Shown: piece after piece, positions 11,573 through 22,269 of the stretch
Layout: the number at the start of each line of letters is the position of its first letter
Position numbering within the stretch: position 1 is the first letter of the stretch
Origin: Bactrocera neohumeralis
Lineage: Eukaryota; Arthropoda; Insecta; Diptera; Tephritidae
Assembly: GCF_024586455.1 (NCBI RefSeq)
Contig: NC_065921.1
Coordinates: forward strand, 30,935,135 to 30,999,134
Reading direction: 5' to 3'
Length of the DNA: 64,000 nucleotides
Notes under the pieces: generated by a model
Seen by the model: only the letters and a program-made list of their open reading frames with translations
Told to the model about the DNA's origin: nothing
The model's database searches: none
Position numbers and translations under genes: made by a program

Positions 11573-12325
11573 ACGAAAATCCGCGTTTAGGTTTATTGAG
11601 ATATTCTGCACTAATATCGATATATGCACTATAAAGTTAACCAAAAGGACGAATTGCAATATATTGGGTATATGAGGGAAAAAGGAACAAATCAATTACC
11701 TATTGATATATGGTAACAAAAAGAAAAGATTTTTTCTCATTTTAATATTAAATCCCATTATTATCAGAAAGAAGAGTTCATTTCATAAAATATCTTACAA
11801 ATTTACTGAGATTGATATCAATAAATCTAGGGATAGGTATTTCCCCAAGAGGCAGAAATCATCATAAATAGGAGTAGAGCACAGGGATATAGCGATTTCA
11901 ATGCAAGGACAAAAGTTTAAAATAAATATAGTTCGAAAATAAAAAAAACGCTTTTAATATTAAAGCATAATTAATATAAACTCACAGTAATATAGTCCGA
12001 AAGAGACTTGTATCATTGTCAGAAACGTTCGATATTCGAAAAATATGACATAAACCATCCCTTCTAAGTTATATGGGGTCTAGATCGGCGAAAATTTCTC
12101 TTAGCTGTATCATTCGGATATTGACTGGATAATGGGTGTCGCTGTTTACAATGTCATTATTTGAAGCTAACTCTGCTAGACCAGAGACCTGGTTGCTAGG
12201 CTAAAGTTCACACAATATACATACATACATACATGCATACAACAGAGAGCAACTTAAGTCTTTGAACTTGAATACTTACAGACTAATAAAAAATTAAGAT
12301 TTAAAAATAGAATTATAATAATAAA
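11573..12325. other. AT-rich DNA, nothing coding recognised
   Basis: Contains a (CATA)n run at about 12218-12241. No protein-like frame or paired termini seen. Confidence 0.4.
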
Positions 12326-14024
12326 ATTACAACGAAACTAAAAAAAAAACAGAATTAAGGGTGTTAATGAAGAAATCCCTAGAGTGAGAAAAAACAAGAA
12401 AAACTTTCTCGGAAATCGAGTTAAACTCACGCATAGCACGCTTGAATGGAGCATAATCCGCAAATTTAGTATTCCCCTTTTTACAATAAAATGGGGAAAT
12501 ACATTTGAGACAACGCTGAGGAGTATTGAAATCAATTCCTAATAAATAAGGACGGTCAATACCACCACTAATTATATTGAAAACAAATGAAAGGCAGAGA
12601 ACGGATGGTCGATTTTCAAGTGATTTAAGATGTAAAAGCAATAAACAAGGAGCGTTAAGGGACGGAGGGCAAATTCAAAAAAAAAAATCTGTTGAGTTCT
12701 TTTATTACTTGACGACAGGCAATATGGTCTCCAAATGAACACTGCATACTTTAAGATAGACCGAACAGAGGATGTATGTAATAATTTTAAGGTATCGGGG
12801 TCGGAAAAATCGGAAGCATTTCAACGGACAAAATCAAGCACAGAGAATGATTTAGAAGTGCTCTATCTAGTTGGTGTGATTAATGAAAGAAAATCTATTG
12901 TCAAAGATTATCTTTGATTTCGGTTACGCATTTCAGGACGCAATTTGAAATATTGTAACTAGAAGGTAAGAATCGGCACACCAACGACAATAACAACACA
13001 TCATCTATTGTGCAAATATGCCTTAATCCACTGCAAGAAGACAGAGAGAAAGCCTAAAGATGATTATTTTTTAATTAGAATATTGTGTGAAACTTTATCA
13101 AAGACTTTAGAGAAATCTGTGTAAACACAATATACTTGAAATCCAGCGGAGAAGGCAGACATGCAATAATCGCTAAAACCGCTAAATTTGACACAGTGGA
13201 GCGACCAGAGACAACCCCATGCTGATTGATGTTAATTATTGATTTTACTGCAAAAACGAATTTATTTTTAACAGAACACTCAAAAATGTTGAAATAGTAG
13301 AAAAAATTTATTAATAGGCCTGTAATTGGAGACTAAAATTATTAGCAGAAAAAGTGGAAGTAATTCCAAGCTCATTGTGTACATAATTTGATTTGAAGAA
13401 TTCAGCAAAGCTCTTCTAGATTTTACAAAGTTCCAAAAAGATTTAGGGTTCGACTTAATGTTAGACTCCATGCTGTTAATAAACCTTTTCTAAGAAATTT
13501 AACCAAATAATTAAACAGTTTTGCCTAGTGCTGAAATCGGACATCAGATTTAGTTGAACAGAATTTTTTGTAGATTCTAAGATTTTTCAAGCATTTGAGG
13601 GCCGTAGTATACCATGGCAGCTTATACATATGTATGTATATACCGGGATATTATAACGACAAAATTCTTCAATTGATTTCTTAAAAATGGAAAAACTATT
13701 AGCAGTATCTGGTTCAGAAAGTAAATAATCCCATTTAAACTCAATTAGCAGATTGTTAAGTCTTGCAAAATCACAAAAGGCAAAATTAAAATCAAACCCG
13801 TCAAAAGGTTTGACAGGAATCGAAAAGATATGTATCCACCTCAAACGCTAACGGATAATGATGAGTGGTAGCTGGAGTAATTGAAGTAATTAGAGTCATT
13901 GAACCTAAAGTTTCAATTATTGCTGAGAAAGGCTAAGGCGAAATCGATCAAGACCATTTGAATATGAGTTGATTTGAATCAGGTTGAGACTAAGCAGGCC
14001 CACAATGAGAAATAAAAATGCATG

Positions 14025-14140
14025 GTGATAAAAAATATTGCGCAGATGTCACATTTGATGTGGAAAATGCTTTTAATTATGCATTCTGGCCACATATCGT
14101 TAGGGCTTTGGAAGCAAGAAACAACACCAGAAATATTTTT
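14025..14140 (+). pseudogene. R1-like reverse-transcriptase fragment
   Basis: A short plus-strand frame reads KYCADVTFDVENAFNYAFWP followed by HIVRALEAR, matching the first catalytic Asp block typical of R1-clade enzymes (LDVKNAFN...SWPHI). Nothing else of the element is next to it. It lies between endonuclease and linker parts of the minus-strand jockey-like element. Confidence 0.5.
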
Positions 14141-14175
14141 TTAAAGTGGACAACATAATTTTACGATTTTTAAAA

Positions 14176-14540
14176 ATGGCGGTTAGCAATTTTACCACTG
14201 AAGACATAGCTCGACAGATAGCGACTCAAATGGTAAACTTAAGATCTGAAATAGCTCAGTTAAATATCAGATAAAAATCTTATAACTGCTACGCAGGTGA
14301 TAGAATACGACACACAGACAATTAACGACTCGATTATATGCAGTGAAAATTTAGAAATTGTAAAATCTTTACCGGAATTCTCAGGAAAGTCATACCTCAG
14401 CTGGAGAGAAGCTGCACAAAACTCAGGGAGTTTTTAAATAGATGGGATAAAGAGATATTTTGGAGTCCTAACAATACTGCGAAACAAGACGGTTTTGGCA
14501 ATGCCAATGACATTTTGAAAAACCAAATTTACAGGACGTA
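14176..14540 (+). pseudogene. Gypsy-type gag fragment
   Basis: A start at 14176 opens MAVSNFTTEDIARQI, then a shifted frame shows VKSLPEFSGKSYLSWREAAQ, which resembles the LP.FSG...WReAA block of some Ty3/Gypsy gag proteins. Stops and a frame change follow. It is a small stray fragment; no LTR or pol is attached. Confidence 0.45.
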
Positions 14541-14781
14541 AATCCTAGGTTAGATTTTGCGTATGCGAATAGACGGCCAATACACGATGAGAAGACGAAA
14601 AATTGGAGGGAATAAGAGCAGGGCTATAAGAATAACCGGACCAGACAACATTGCTTAGATTAAAGTCACACAGAACATAAATATTATTCTGTTTCACCTT
14701 ATTTGATACCAGCAAGGAAATATTAATTGCATGCATCTTACACAACTCTGGAGGACTATAAGGAGGCATGTATGAAACTAC

Positions 14782-14856
14782 TACTATATCATCATTATTA
14801 AGCATTATTAAATGAGGACTAGAATCATCATTATTAAGCATTATTAAATGAGGACG
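14782..14856. repeat. 38-bp direct tandem duplication
   Basis: The sequence AATCATCATTATTAAGCATT and its continuation ATTAAATGAGGAC is present twice in a row, once ending near 14818 and once near 14856. It lies in the endonuclease part of the jockey-like remnant and directly beside the RTE fragment, so it may mark a repair event at that insertion. Confidence 0.65.
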
Positions 14857-15690
14857 GAATCCTCAAAAAGGGATACCCCACAATCTGCACCAACTACCGT
14901 GGGATAAGCCTCCTCATAAGGTTCTATCGAGCGAAAGATTAAAGCCCACCGTCTACAAACTGTTTGGGCCATATCAGTGTGGCTTCAGACATGGCAAATC
15001 AACAACTGATCTTCGTCGATTTAAAAGCTGCTTTCGACAGCACGAAAAGGAACTGTCTTTATGCCGCGATGTCTGAATTTGGTATCCCCGCAAAACTAAT
15101 ATGGCTGTGTAAACTGAAGTTGAGCAACATTAAAAGCTCCGTCCAGATCGGGAAAGACCTCTCTGAGCCGTTCGATACCAAACTTTTTAGTGTGAAGGTA
15201 CAATCTTTTATAAGAGTGTACAGCTGTTGGCGTATGCTGATGATATTGACATCATTGACCTTAACAACCGCGCCGTTAGTTCTGCTTTCTCCAGAATGGC
15301 AAAGCGAAGCAAATGGGTCTGGCAGTGTACGAGGGCAAGACGAAATATCTGCTGTCATCAAACAAACGAAGCCAACAGAGGCAGTAGTCCTCTCTTGACG
15401 AACAAATCTATCTATCTCTATAAGTCACTCATTATTCCGGTCCTGCTATATGAAGCAGAGGCATGGACGATGACAACAACTAATGAGTCGACGTTGCGAG
15501 TTTTCGAGAGAAAAGTTCTGCGAAAGATTTATGGCCATTTGCGCGTTGGCCACGGCGAATATCGCATTCGATGGAACGTTGAGTTGTATGAGATATACGA
15601 CGACATTGACATAGCGACAGCGGCTACGCTGGCTAGGTCATATTGTCCGAATGGACGAAAACACTCCAGCTCTTAATGTATTCGACGCGT
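14857..15690 (+). pseudogene. RTE-like reverse-transcriptase fragment
   Basis: Plus-strand blocks in order: a KKG..TICTNYRG-like motif near 14870, IFVDLKAAFDSTKRN (first catalytic Asp region, 15015), MSEFGIPAKLIWLCKL (15070), YADDIDIIDLN (catalytic YADD, about 15230), IIPVLLYEAEAWTM and FERKVLRKIYGHLRVGHGEY (15440-15560), and RMDEN-type residues at 15650. The C-terminus is lost where TATTCGAC joins GCGTAAGCGGTGTCTACG of the 3' leader. Several frameshifts. Confidence 0.85.
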
Positions 15691-15804
15691 AAGCGGTGTC
15701 TACGTCGGTAGAGAAAAAGGTCGTAAAAAGCTTTTCGTTCAAAAATAGCTTCCTAATCCTAATTAATTAGTTCTAAGGCAGCGAAGATGAAACCAATGTA
15801 AACA

Positions 15805-17380
15805 AGTAAGGAAGTACTAAGTTCGGGTGCTACCGAGCATTTTATACTCTTGCAACTTGCTCGAATTAAAGCCAGGGAAATATGTAAGGAGTTAAACGTG
15901 AAGCAGAAGATCGGAATCTAAGAAATTTTATATGTACATACACTCTATATTGTATCAGTATTTTTAAAAAATCGAAAGTTATTACATATATGTAGTAGAT
16001 GGGAGTTGTGTAAGTATCGACCCGATATTATCCATTAACTATGTATTATCATTAAGATACCTCACATACAATCACAAATAATATGGAGCAAAGTCAGAAT
16101 ATGTTCGAAAATCTTGGTAATGATTATAAGGGGGCTAGGTCAAATTTTGGTTCAAATTTATTTAATTTTAGGCACAAAGATACACTGTCATTATTAAAAC
16201 ATGCTCTCCCAATTTCAATTAGATACCTCGAATATTGGCTGATATATTCAGCATAAAGTCACCTGGAAGTTCGAAAATCTATATATTAGGCATATGGGGG
16301 TTCAGGGAAGTATTGGTCCGATTCGACCATTTTTGGCATACAGACATGCCATTGTCAGAGGAGCATTATCCCGGAACTTTAATTATATATCTCACATATT
16401 GACTGATAGCTTCGGTCGAATGTCAACTATAGATACTGGGGTCCACATATTCGGTACCTAGGGTCTTGAACAGATGTTGGATTTGAACAATTTTTGACAA
16501 AAGGTGCCATACTTTAAGGGTATTATTATTGCAAAATTTCATTCCGTTATATTAATTACTACTTGATTTATGTACTGGAAAGTGAAAGAATCAAAGAGAA
16601 TTTTAAAATTTGTTATATCAGAAGTAGACGGTTGTAGTCCGATTTTGCCTATTTTCACACTGTAACATGGGAATGTAAGAAAAATGATATGTATTAAATT
16701 TAGTCAAAATCGGTTGGTCGGGCTCCGAGATATGGCCTTACAGCAAAAAAAAAAAAGCGCGTATATTGCCCAATTTTCACACCGGCTCTCACAAAACATA
16801 TCATATCGGGAGTAAAATGTCTCTGGCGTAATTAGCTATGGATTTATTGCGCTTTAAGTAATTTTCAACTTTACCGTTATATAGGGAGTGAGCGGAGTTA
16901 ACTTCCGATTTTATACATTTTCACACTGTCGGTAGGGGTGCGTAAAATATTTGAGCTTAGCAAATTTGGTTGTTGTAGCTTTTGTGGTTTAGGAGATATG
17001 CACAATAAACATATTCGAGGGGGTGGCCCCTCCCACTTTTCCAAAGTTTTATACACACAGGGGCCACTGCGTTCCCTTGTGCCAAATTACAGTTTTATAT
17101 CTTAATTTAGTGCTTAGTTATGGCACTTTATATGTTTTCGATTAATGGCGATTTGTGAGCGTGGCAGTGGTTCGATTACGCCCATATAAGAACTCGAATT
17201 TTTGTTGTACTAAGGGACCCACATACCAAGTTTCATCGAGATATCTCAGTTTTTACTCTCTCTCGTCACCCTGAAATTTATATATATATAACCCTATATC
17301 TAGTTTTAAGTGATACGTACAACCGTTAGATGAACAAAACTATAATACTCCGTAGCAACTGGTTGCAATAGTATAAAAAT
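15805..17380 (-). repeat. DINE-like repeat family A, longest copy (about 1.57 kb)
   Basis: In family orientation (minus strand) the copy starts with TTTATACTATTGCAACCAGT (near 17375) and ends with GTTGCAAGAGTATAAAATG, a stem-loop on CTCGG...CCGAA and TTAGTACTTCCTTACTTG (15805). The interior aligns with the fragments at 5709, 27812, 31010 and 56030. No open frame is long enough for a replicase, so it is non-autonomous. Assignment to the Helentron group rests on structure only. Confidence 0.7.
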
Positions 17381-17798
17381 TTATAGTTCCAAGGTCATCT
17401 TTTTTTGCAATTTCATAACTATTTATAAATTGCGATGAATTTTATTTGGAAAGTGTACTGAAAGCAGACATTTCGGTGGTCCATTGTCTTGGAAGATACT
17501 AGGTCTATTTTGGTAGCTAACCAGTCTTAAGTGTATTAACTGGTCCACATCCATCGGGGTCGGTGGTATATGTTGCAAGTTCGATCTTTTATTAAAATAT
17601 ATCTAAATCCCAGCGGAGTTTGGGGATTATTCGCGTAGTTATTAAACCTTGGTATGAATCCCAGATTATTTTGCATATAATTGCGTGGCACAGTAGGTTG
17701 CGGAGCTCTATAGACGAGAGGAGCTTGGGAGTTTCGGGGGTAACGATTGGTTGCTGACTAAATGCGTGTTCGAAATTTTGTCTGGGCAAGTAGGAATA
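17381..17798. other. unassigned DNA between repeat A and mariner
   Basis: A 73-codon minus-strand frame (17813-17592) exists but I recognise no family in it, and it overlaps the mariner border. Likely non-coding intron or an undiagnosed old repeat. Confidence 0.35.
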
Positions 17799-18672
17799 CA
17801 AGGTGCGTTCCAAAGTATACAGAACTTAAAAAAAAAAAAACAGAACAAATAGTGTTTTCCGCAAAGTCAATTTATTTTATTCAAAATAGTCTCCGGCGCA
17901 TCAAACGTTTCAAAACTCCAAGGTAGAATACCACATTAACGTTTTGGTCGGGTGGAACAAATTCTTTGTGGAGTCCTTGGAATCATAAAAACAAATCAGC
18001 ATTGTCTTCACTTTTGACTTCTCCATGCGCGATTTTTTGAGTTTCTCTTTGACTCAGCACACTGGCGTTTCGGTTCGGGATCATATTGGAAACACCACGT
18101 TTCGTCACCAAGCACAATATTGTAAAGGAAGTTTTTATCTTTTTTGACCTCTTTAATGATGTTCTTTCCAATTTGTGCGGAACAGACCGTGCAAACACCT
18201 TTCGTAAGCCCAAATGTTCGTTTAAAATGCGATAAATCGATGTTTTGGAGGTGTTCAATTCCTTTTCCATGAAATGAATCAGTCGAAATCTGATTTTTGA
18301 TGAATTCACGCACAGGTTCGATGGAATTTCCGGTGATCACGGATTTTGATTGTCCCACATGTTGATCGTCATTTATGTCCTCACGACCACTTTGAAAACG
18401 TTGAAACCACTCCTGCACTCTGCTACGGGATAGGCAATCATCGCCATAAACTTGTTTCATCAATTGAACCGTTTCGGTAAAAGTTTAAAACAAAATTTTA
18501 TGTTGGCTCTTTGTTCGAAGCTCATTTTCGCACCGATAACACAAACAAACTGACACTTAAAACGCAACAACTTCACTTCCAATCAATGAAATTCTCACTG
18601 GACAATCGATAAAGATAGCAGATTCAGATAGCAGAGGGAGCTATATTCCTGTTTACTTTAGAACTCACTTTG
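17799..18672 (-). mobile_element. mariner element, internally deleted (874 bp)
   Basis: The left end CAAGGTGCGTTCCAAAGTAT and the complement of the right end (CAAAGTGAGTTCTAAAGTAA) are similar inverted termini, each flanked by TA. The same family is found at 55158-56022. It keeps the N-terminal half of the transposase and has lost the C-terminal catalytic half. Confidence 0.9.
17960..18525 (-). pseudogene. mariner transposase, N-terminal half only
   Basis: The start codon is at 18525. The frame has a small deletion soon after the start, then reads MKQVYGDDCLSRSRVQEWFQ, NDDQHVGQSKSV, and VLGDETWCFQYDPE, which carries the first catalytic Asp. A frame change leads to HKEFVPPDQNVNV and FYLGVLKRL; then the sequence ends with the second and third Asp blocks missing. 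It cannot make an active enzyme. Confidence 0.88.
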
Positions 18673-18674
18673 TA

Positions 18675-19038
18675 TGTTAATTCGGAGTAAAACGCTCTGC
18701 TGTTATTAAGATTTTAAAACGCATTTTGAGAAGGTGGTGGTGGTGGTTGGTTATTGAATTTATGCATTTTATTCGCATGATTCACTCTATATGTCGAGGG
18801 CTTTGTTCCTATATAAAGTGATCATATGTAGTACTTATGGACTCGCCAATCCAGGCAATAAATTTTGTCTAATATAAGAGAAAGGTGTTATTAAACTTTT
18901 TGGTAGATGGTCGGAATATGTCCATGTCGCAGGGCTAGAGTGGTCATCTGGTATTCAAGCGTACCAATGTCCTTTTTATCAGAATAAGTAATGATCATGG
19001 AGGTGTGTAAATGGGTAAAATAAGATAATAACTACAGG
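18675..19038. other. AT-rich intron DNA, nothing coding recognised
   Basis: Contains a GGTGGTGGTGGTGG patch at about 18732. No gene or paired repeat seen. Confidence 0.4.
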
Positions 19039-19537
19039 ATGGATTGGAGGATGGAGTCATGTGTAGAAGTTCACGCAAGTCTGATCGCCATTCACTTGGG
19101 AGTGGCCAGAAAAAATTCTAAACTTAGCCTAGACAACAAAGTCCTGTTATACAACGCAATCATAAAACCGATTTGGAAGCATGGCATTCAACTGTGGGGT
19201 ACGACCTGTGCAATCAAAATTGCTAATTAAAATGCTTAGAACAATCACTGGTGCACCATGATACATGCGTAATGAAAACATTCACAAAGATTTTGATATT
19301 ACTACGGTAAAGAAGGAGATAGAGGATAGCAGAATGAGATATATTTCTAAACTTCGCGAACATCCAAACGCGTTTATAAAGAAGTGATCTACCAACCTAC
19401 TAGAGCGCAACATTCCACCAAAAAAGCTCACCCACATTCTTGAGCTTCTTTAGCTTTAAATAGATTTAAGATTTTAATACTTATTGTTAGGCTTTATCAA
19501 GCAGATCCAATAAATTATGAAATATTGAAAAAAAGTC
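19039..19537 (+). pseudogene. chimera: RTE-like 5' leader joined to jockey 3' end
   Basis: Bases 19039-19105 match the RTE leader at about 59945-60030 (GGATGGAGTCATGTGTAGAA ... ACTTGGGAGTGGCCAGAAA). At AAAATTCT the sequence becomes the C-terminal part of the jockey reverse-transcriptase protein (KLSLDNKVLLYNAIIKPIW, GIQLWGTTCA), then its 3' leader and a short A tail ending near 19537. The jockey part shares a derived deletion with 42368-42655. The junction leaves an open frame of 63 codons spanning both parts, probably by chance. Confidence 0.8.
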
Positions 19538-19676
19538 GTATTGTGTAAATGTTGTTGAGCACTAAAATCTGTGTAAATACTTTTGGTTACCATTAAAATC
19601 ACTCACTTTCACTCAATTTGGTTTGGTTAAAATGCTGACGACGAACATATGAAAGTGTGAAATAGCGCCAGCCCTA

Positions 19677-20250
19677 CGTTTGTTCCGAAAGTAATAGAAC
19701 TGAGTTGATTTAAAAAATGTATTCAACCAATAGTTACAATTCTTTCAAAACTTTGACTCTGCGTCGATGCAGCGCGATTTCCAAGCACATCGGCTGCGAT
19801 GTCATGTCGGGCCCAATTTACCCCTCGTTTGAGTCTCTTGAGGACTTCCACATAAAATTTGGCGTTGACGGTTTGTCCAGGAGGAACAAATTCATGGTAG
19901 TCCATGCCTTTGATGTCAACAAAGACAATGAGCATCGTTTTCACTTTGGATTAGCTCCTAGCAACGGACTTCTTTAGCGAGCTCTTCCCGGCCCTCCAAA
20001 AGGCTAAAGCAACCTCTGGGTAAGCCTGCTATGACCAATCATGATCAATCATATCAAACGTCTCTGTCGCAGATTTACCGAGTTTCACACAGAATTTAAT
20101 CGCTTACCTCTGCTGTAACGAACGCTGCACCACTCACAGAAACACATCGCCCGAAAATGTTTGTCCTGACTCTCAAGGTGCTCTGAAAACTGACCGGCCG
20201 CTAGTTTCGGCGAAAGAAAATCAGTCCTATTACATTCCGAACACACCCTG
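19677..20250 (-). mobile_element. mariner element, heavily deleted (574 bp), with transposase remnant
   Basis: Imperfect inverted ends (GTTTGTTCCGAAAGTAATAG left; complement of right GGTGTGTTCGGAATGTAATA) lie next to TA on both sides. On the minus strand a frame at 19944-19723 reads DYHEFVPPGQTVNAKFYVEV and VLKRLKR, from the middle of a mariner transposase; an N-terminal piece (IKFCVKLGKSATETFDMI) is at about 20100. The first and last catalytic blocks are missing. Its sequence differs from the 17799/55158 family, so this is a separate mariner lineage. Confidence 0.82.
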
Positions 20251-20727
20251 TATGCTGCAGACTTGCAGGGTAAAGCCATAAGAGTTGCATTAGGTGCGAA
20301 AACAATAAAAAAATGTATATCTTATGATGGTTTCAACTAAATATAAAGATAATCATTACGTTATTTAAGCCATTAGAAACCATGCCCATTTGGAGAAGTG
20401 GTGACCAAATAATAATTGTATTTTCATTGTGAAAGTCAGTAATTAATGAAATTACTTTCCATGTAATCTACTGGAAGGAATATGGCGATTATGTTATACT
20501 GACTTCGTATTGAGTTGAACATGATTCTGCCTATGAATGCATGAGCGGTTTTCAGGAATGACAATGAACATTAGAACCGATTGTAAACACTGTGAAGAAG
20601 CTTAGATTTTTTATTTTATACATTTGCATATTCCTATAGGTTTATACAAACTGACGCCATCTTAATAATAAATATGAGCTCTGTGCCTGATTAGAAAAAA
20701 CCTGTTCGTTTGGAAATAGAAATAATG
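20251..20727. other. AT-rich intron DNA, nothing coding recognised
   Basis: No protein-like frame, no paired termini. Confidence 0.35.
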
Positions 20728-21056
20728 GGTTGTCAAAAAAGTCTTGCGGTATTTTTATTGAATTTTTGTTTATTGAAATTGAAATGAATTTTTGATAACT
20801 CATGCCCAGCTCTTGACCGATCCTACGGCTGCTACTATGCCGGTCTCTTTCGACCAATTCAGCGATTGTATCGCAATTTTCGACGACGCTATAGCTCACG
20901 AACGGCTTAAAAGAAACGACAATCAATCAAATACGTGTTAGCGCGTGAAATGAGCTTTCCAAAAAGGTAAAGCAAGACCCGATGCGACGAATAAAACTAG
21001 AACTACGCGCTTTCAGCGCCAACTAGCGAAAATACCGCAAGACTTTTTTGACAACC
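20728..21056 (-). mobile_element. mariner-derived MITE (329 bp)
   Basis: The ends GGTTGTCAAAAAAGTCTTGC and its exact complement at the right form a strong inverted repeat. Inside, the minus strand keeps a scrap of transposase-like coding (ELVERDRHSSSRRIGQELGM, the second helix-turn-helix region of some mariners). It is a short internal-deletion derivative of a full element. Confidence 0.82.
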
Positions 21057-21154
21057 TATATGTTGTGGAGGCTTGCGCTTTATTTATTTGGAAATAAACA
21101 ACGAATTCAGATGACTTACTAAAAGAAATATTTTTATACTCGCATTAATTTTGA

Positions 21155-21280
21155 TTCGTCTGTTTGAATGGTAGTTATATACTATAGAGGTCCGATATTG
21201 CTTTTTTGGTGCTAAACGAAGGATCGCAAAATTTAAGATAGATATCTCAAAAACTGGGAGACTAGTTCGATGGCCCAGCT
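21155..21280 (-). repeat. fragment of DINE-like repeat family B
   Basis: Matches the inner end of the copy at 37297-38098: gaatggtagttatatacta, GGTCCGATATTG and ATATCTCAAAAACTGGGAGA followed by CTAGTTCG. Only this inner part is present. Confidence 0.6.
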
Positions 21281-21536
21281 CCATCGGCGTTTCAAGATTT
21301 TTTTTTTCGAAGATCCTCATGCAATTGGTTTCAAATGTACGCCAAACGGATTTATTTAGAAATTAGCAATTTGATTTAAAAACTGAAATGGTATTTATTT
21401 TGTTGAAAATCACTTCACACAATAAAAATACTTCCATGGAAAGAAAATATAAAGCAACTGTAAGAAATTATGTAAAAATATTATGAAAACTTTTATTATC
21501 AGTGAATAAGTACATGTAAATCATTATATAAAAAAA

Positions 21537-21580
21537 ACAAGAAAGCGCTAAGTTCGGGTGCAAACGAACATGATACAATT
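21537..21580 (-). repeat. tip of DINE-like repeat family A
   Basis: Only the stem-loop end is present: CAAGAAAGCGCTAAGTTCGG followed by GTGCAAACGAACATGATACA. The loop arms GTTCG/CGAAC can pair as in the full copies. Confidence 0.5.
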
Positions 21581-21779
21581 GTAATTTATAAAAATAGAAT
21601 AGAAAAAATTCTTGGACATCAGCAACGCTAAGAAAAACATAAATTCAACATTCGTTCTCAGACGATTCTAGATCACGAAACAACCCAGCTTCGCTTATCA
21701 ATCGGAATAACTCTTAATAATGTATAATACATATATGTACTATATATCTTCAAATCGTGCATTGCTGTACAAAATTTAC

Positions 21780-21945
21780 CTGAAAATATTCGTTGGCTTC
21801 TTTATTCTCCTGAAGGAAAGCCTGTGCTAAGGGCTCGGCTGCACAATATTTTAGGTGTTTGTCGAAATCTCTTTCAAGTCTAAGAAATGTTTTAGCTATC
21901 AGATTAGGTTGCTCTGAGTAATATTTAAGTCCTTCAATTAAAATC
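21780..21945 (-). CDS. host exon: RhoGEF (DH) domain middle, probable Unc-89/obscurin gene
   Basis: A 166-bp exon (1 nt plus 55 codons) with a TTTTCAAG acceptor and a GTAAAT donor. It encodes GLKYYSEQPNLIAKTFLRLE, RDFDKHLKYC and an acidic end NKEANEYFQ, consistent with the central helices of a Dbl-homology domain. A 59-bp intron separates it from the exon at 22005-22175, a normal dipteran intron size; downstream it must jump 16.4 kb to 5363. No stop or frameshift is seen. Confidence 0.82.
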
Positions 21946-22004
21946 CTTGAAAATATGAATCATATTTAAAACCGTAATTTATGGTCTTTAATTTCCATTC
22001 TTAC

Positions 22005-22175
22005 ATATTATGAAATTCAGCAATCTGTTCAAAATTTGAAAAAATGATGTCCTTGCTATCGCGAACAATTCGTGGAGCAGCAATTTTGTCAACGGCTTTG
22101 ATATAACGATCAACAATATTTTGTAGGTCTCTAGAAAATTCTTCTTCCGTTTCAATTAGTTCTCTTACAGTTGCT
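22005..22175 (-). CDS. host exon: start of RhoGEF (DH) domain, probable Unc-89/obscurin gene
   Basis: A 171-bp exon with a poly-T TTTTTTTAG acceptor and a GTAAGA donor. It encodes VRELIETEEEFSRDLQNIVD and IFSNFEQIAEFHN, the first conserved block of Dbl-homology domains (helix alpha-1 with its conserved Glu, and the NFEQI block). Its first base completes a codon begun at the end of the SH3 exon 32316-32447 (phase 2), so SH3 and DH are separated by only about 20 residues. That spacing suits Unc-89/obscurin; identity is inference. Confidence 0.83.
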
Positions 22176-22269
22176 CTAAAAAAACAAACATTAAAATTTT
22201 ACTTTAATAAATATACGTACAACATCCCCGTTAAAAACGTATAATTTGTATATGATCTTTAATACTATG

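Larger units (their letters stand above)
12327..14841 (-). pseudogene. jockey-like non-LTR retrotransposon ORF2, scattered remnants
   Basis: Blocks occur in order on the minus strand. Endonuclease (14841-14545): VSYMPPYSPPELCKMHA and VLCDFNLSNVVW. Linker (13844-13587): ARLNNLLIEFKWDYLLSEPD. Start of reverse transcriptase (13471-13280): KSNPKSFWNFVKSRR and NYRPI. Palm (about 13260-13080): QHG.VSGRSTVSNL followed by a TDFSKAFDKVSH-like frame-shifted stretch. C-terminus (12641-12327): LENRPSVLCLSFVFNIISG and YAPFKRAMREFNSI. Stops and shifts separate the blocks, and unrelated fragments (14025-14540) interrupt it. The clade call is from motif pattern only. Confidence 0.7.
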
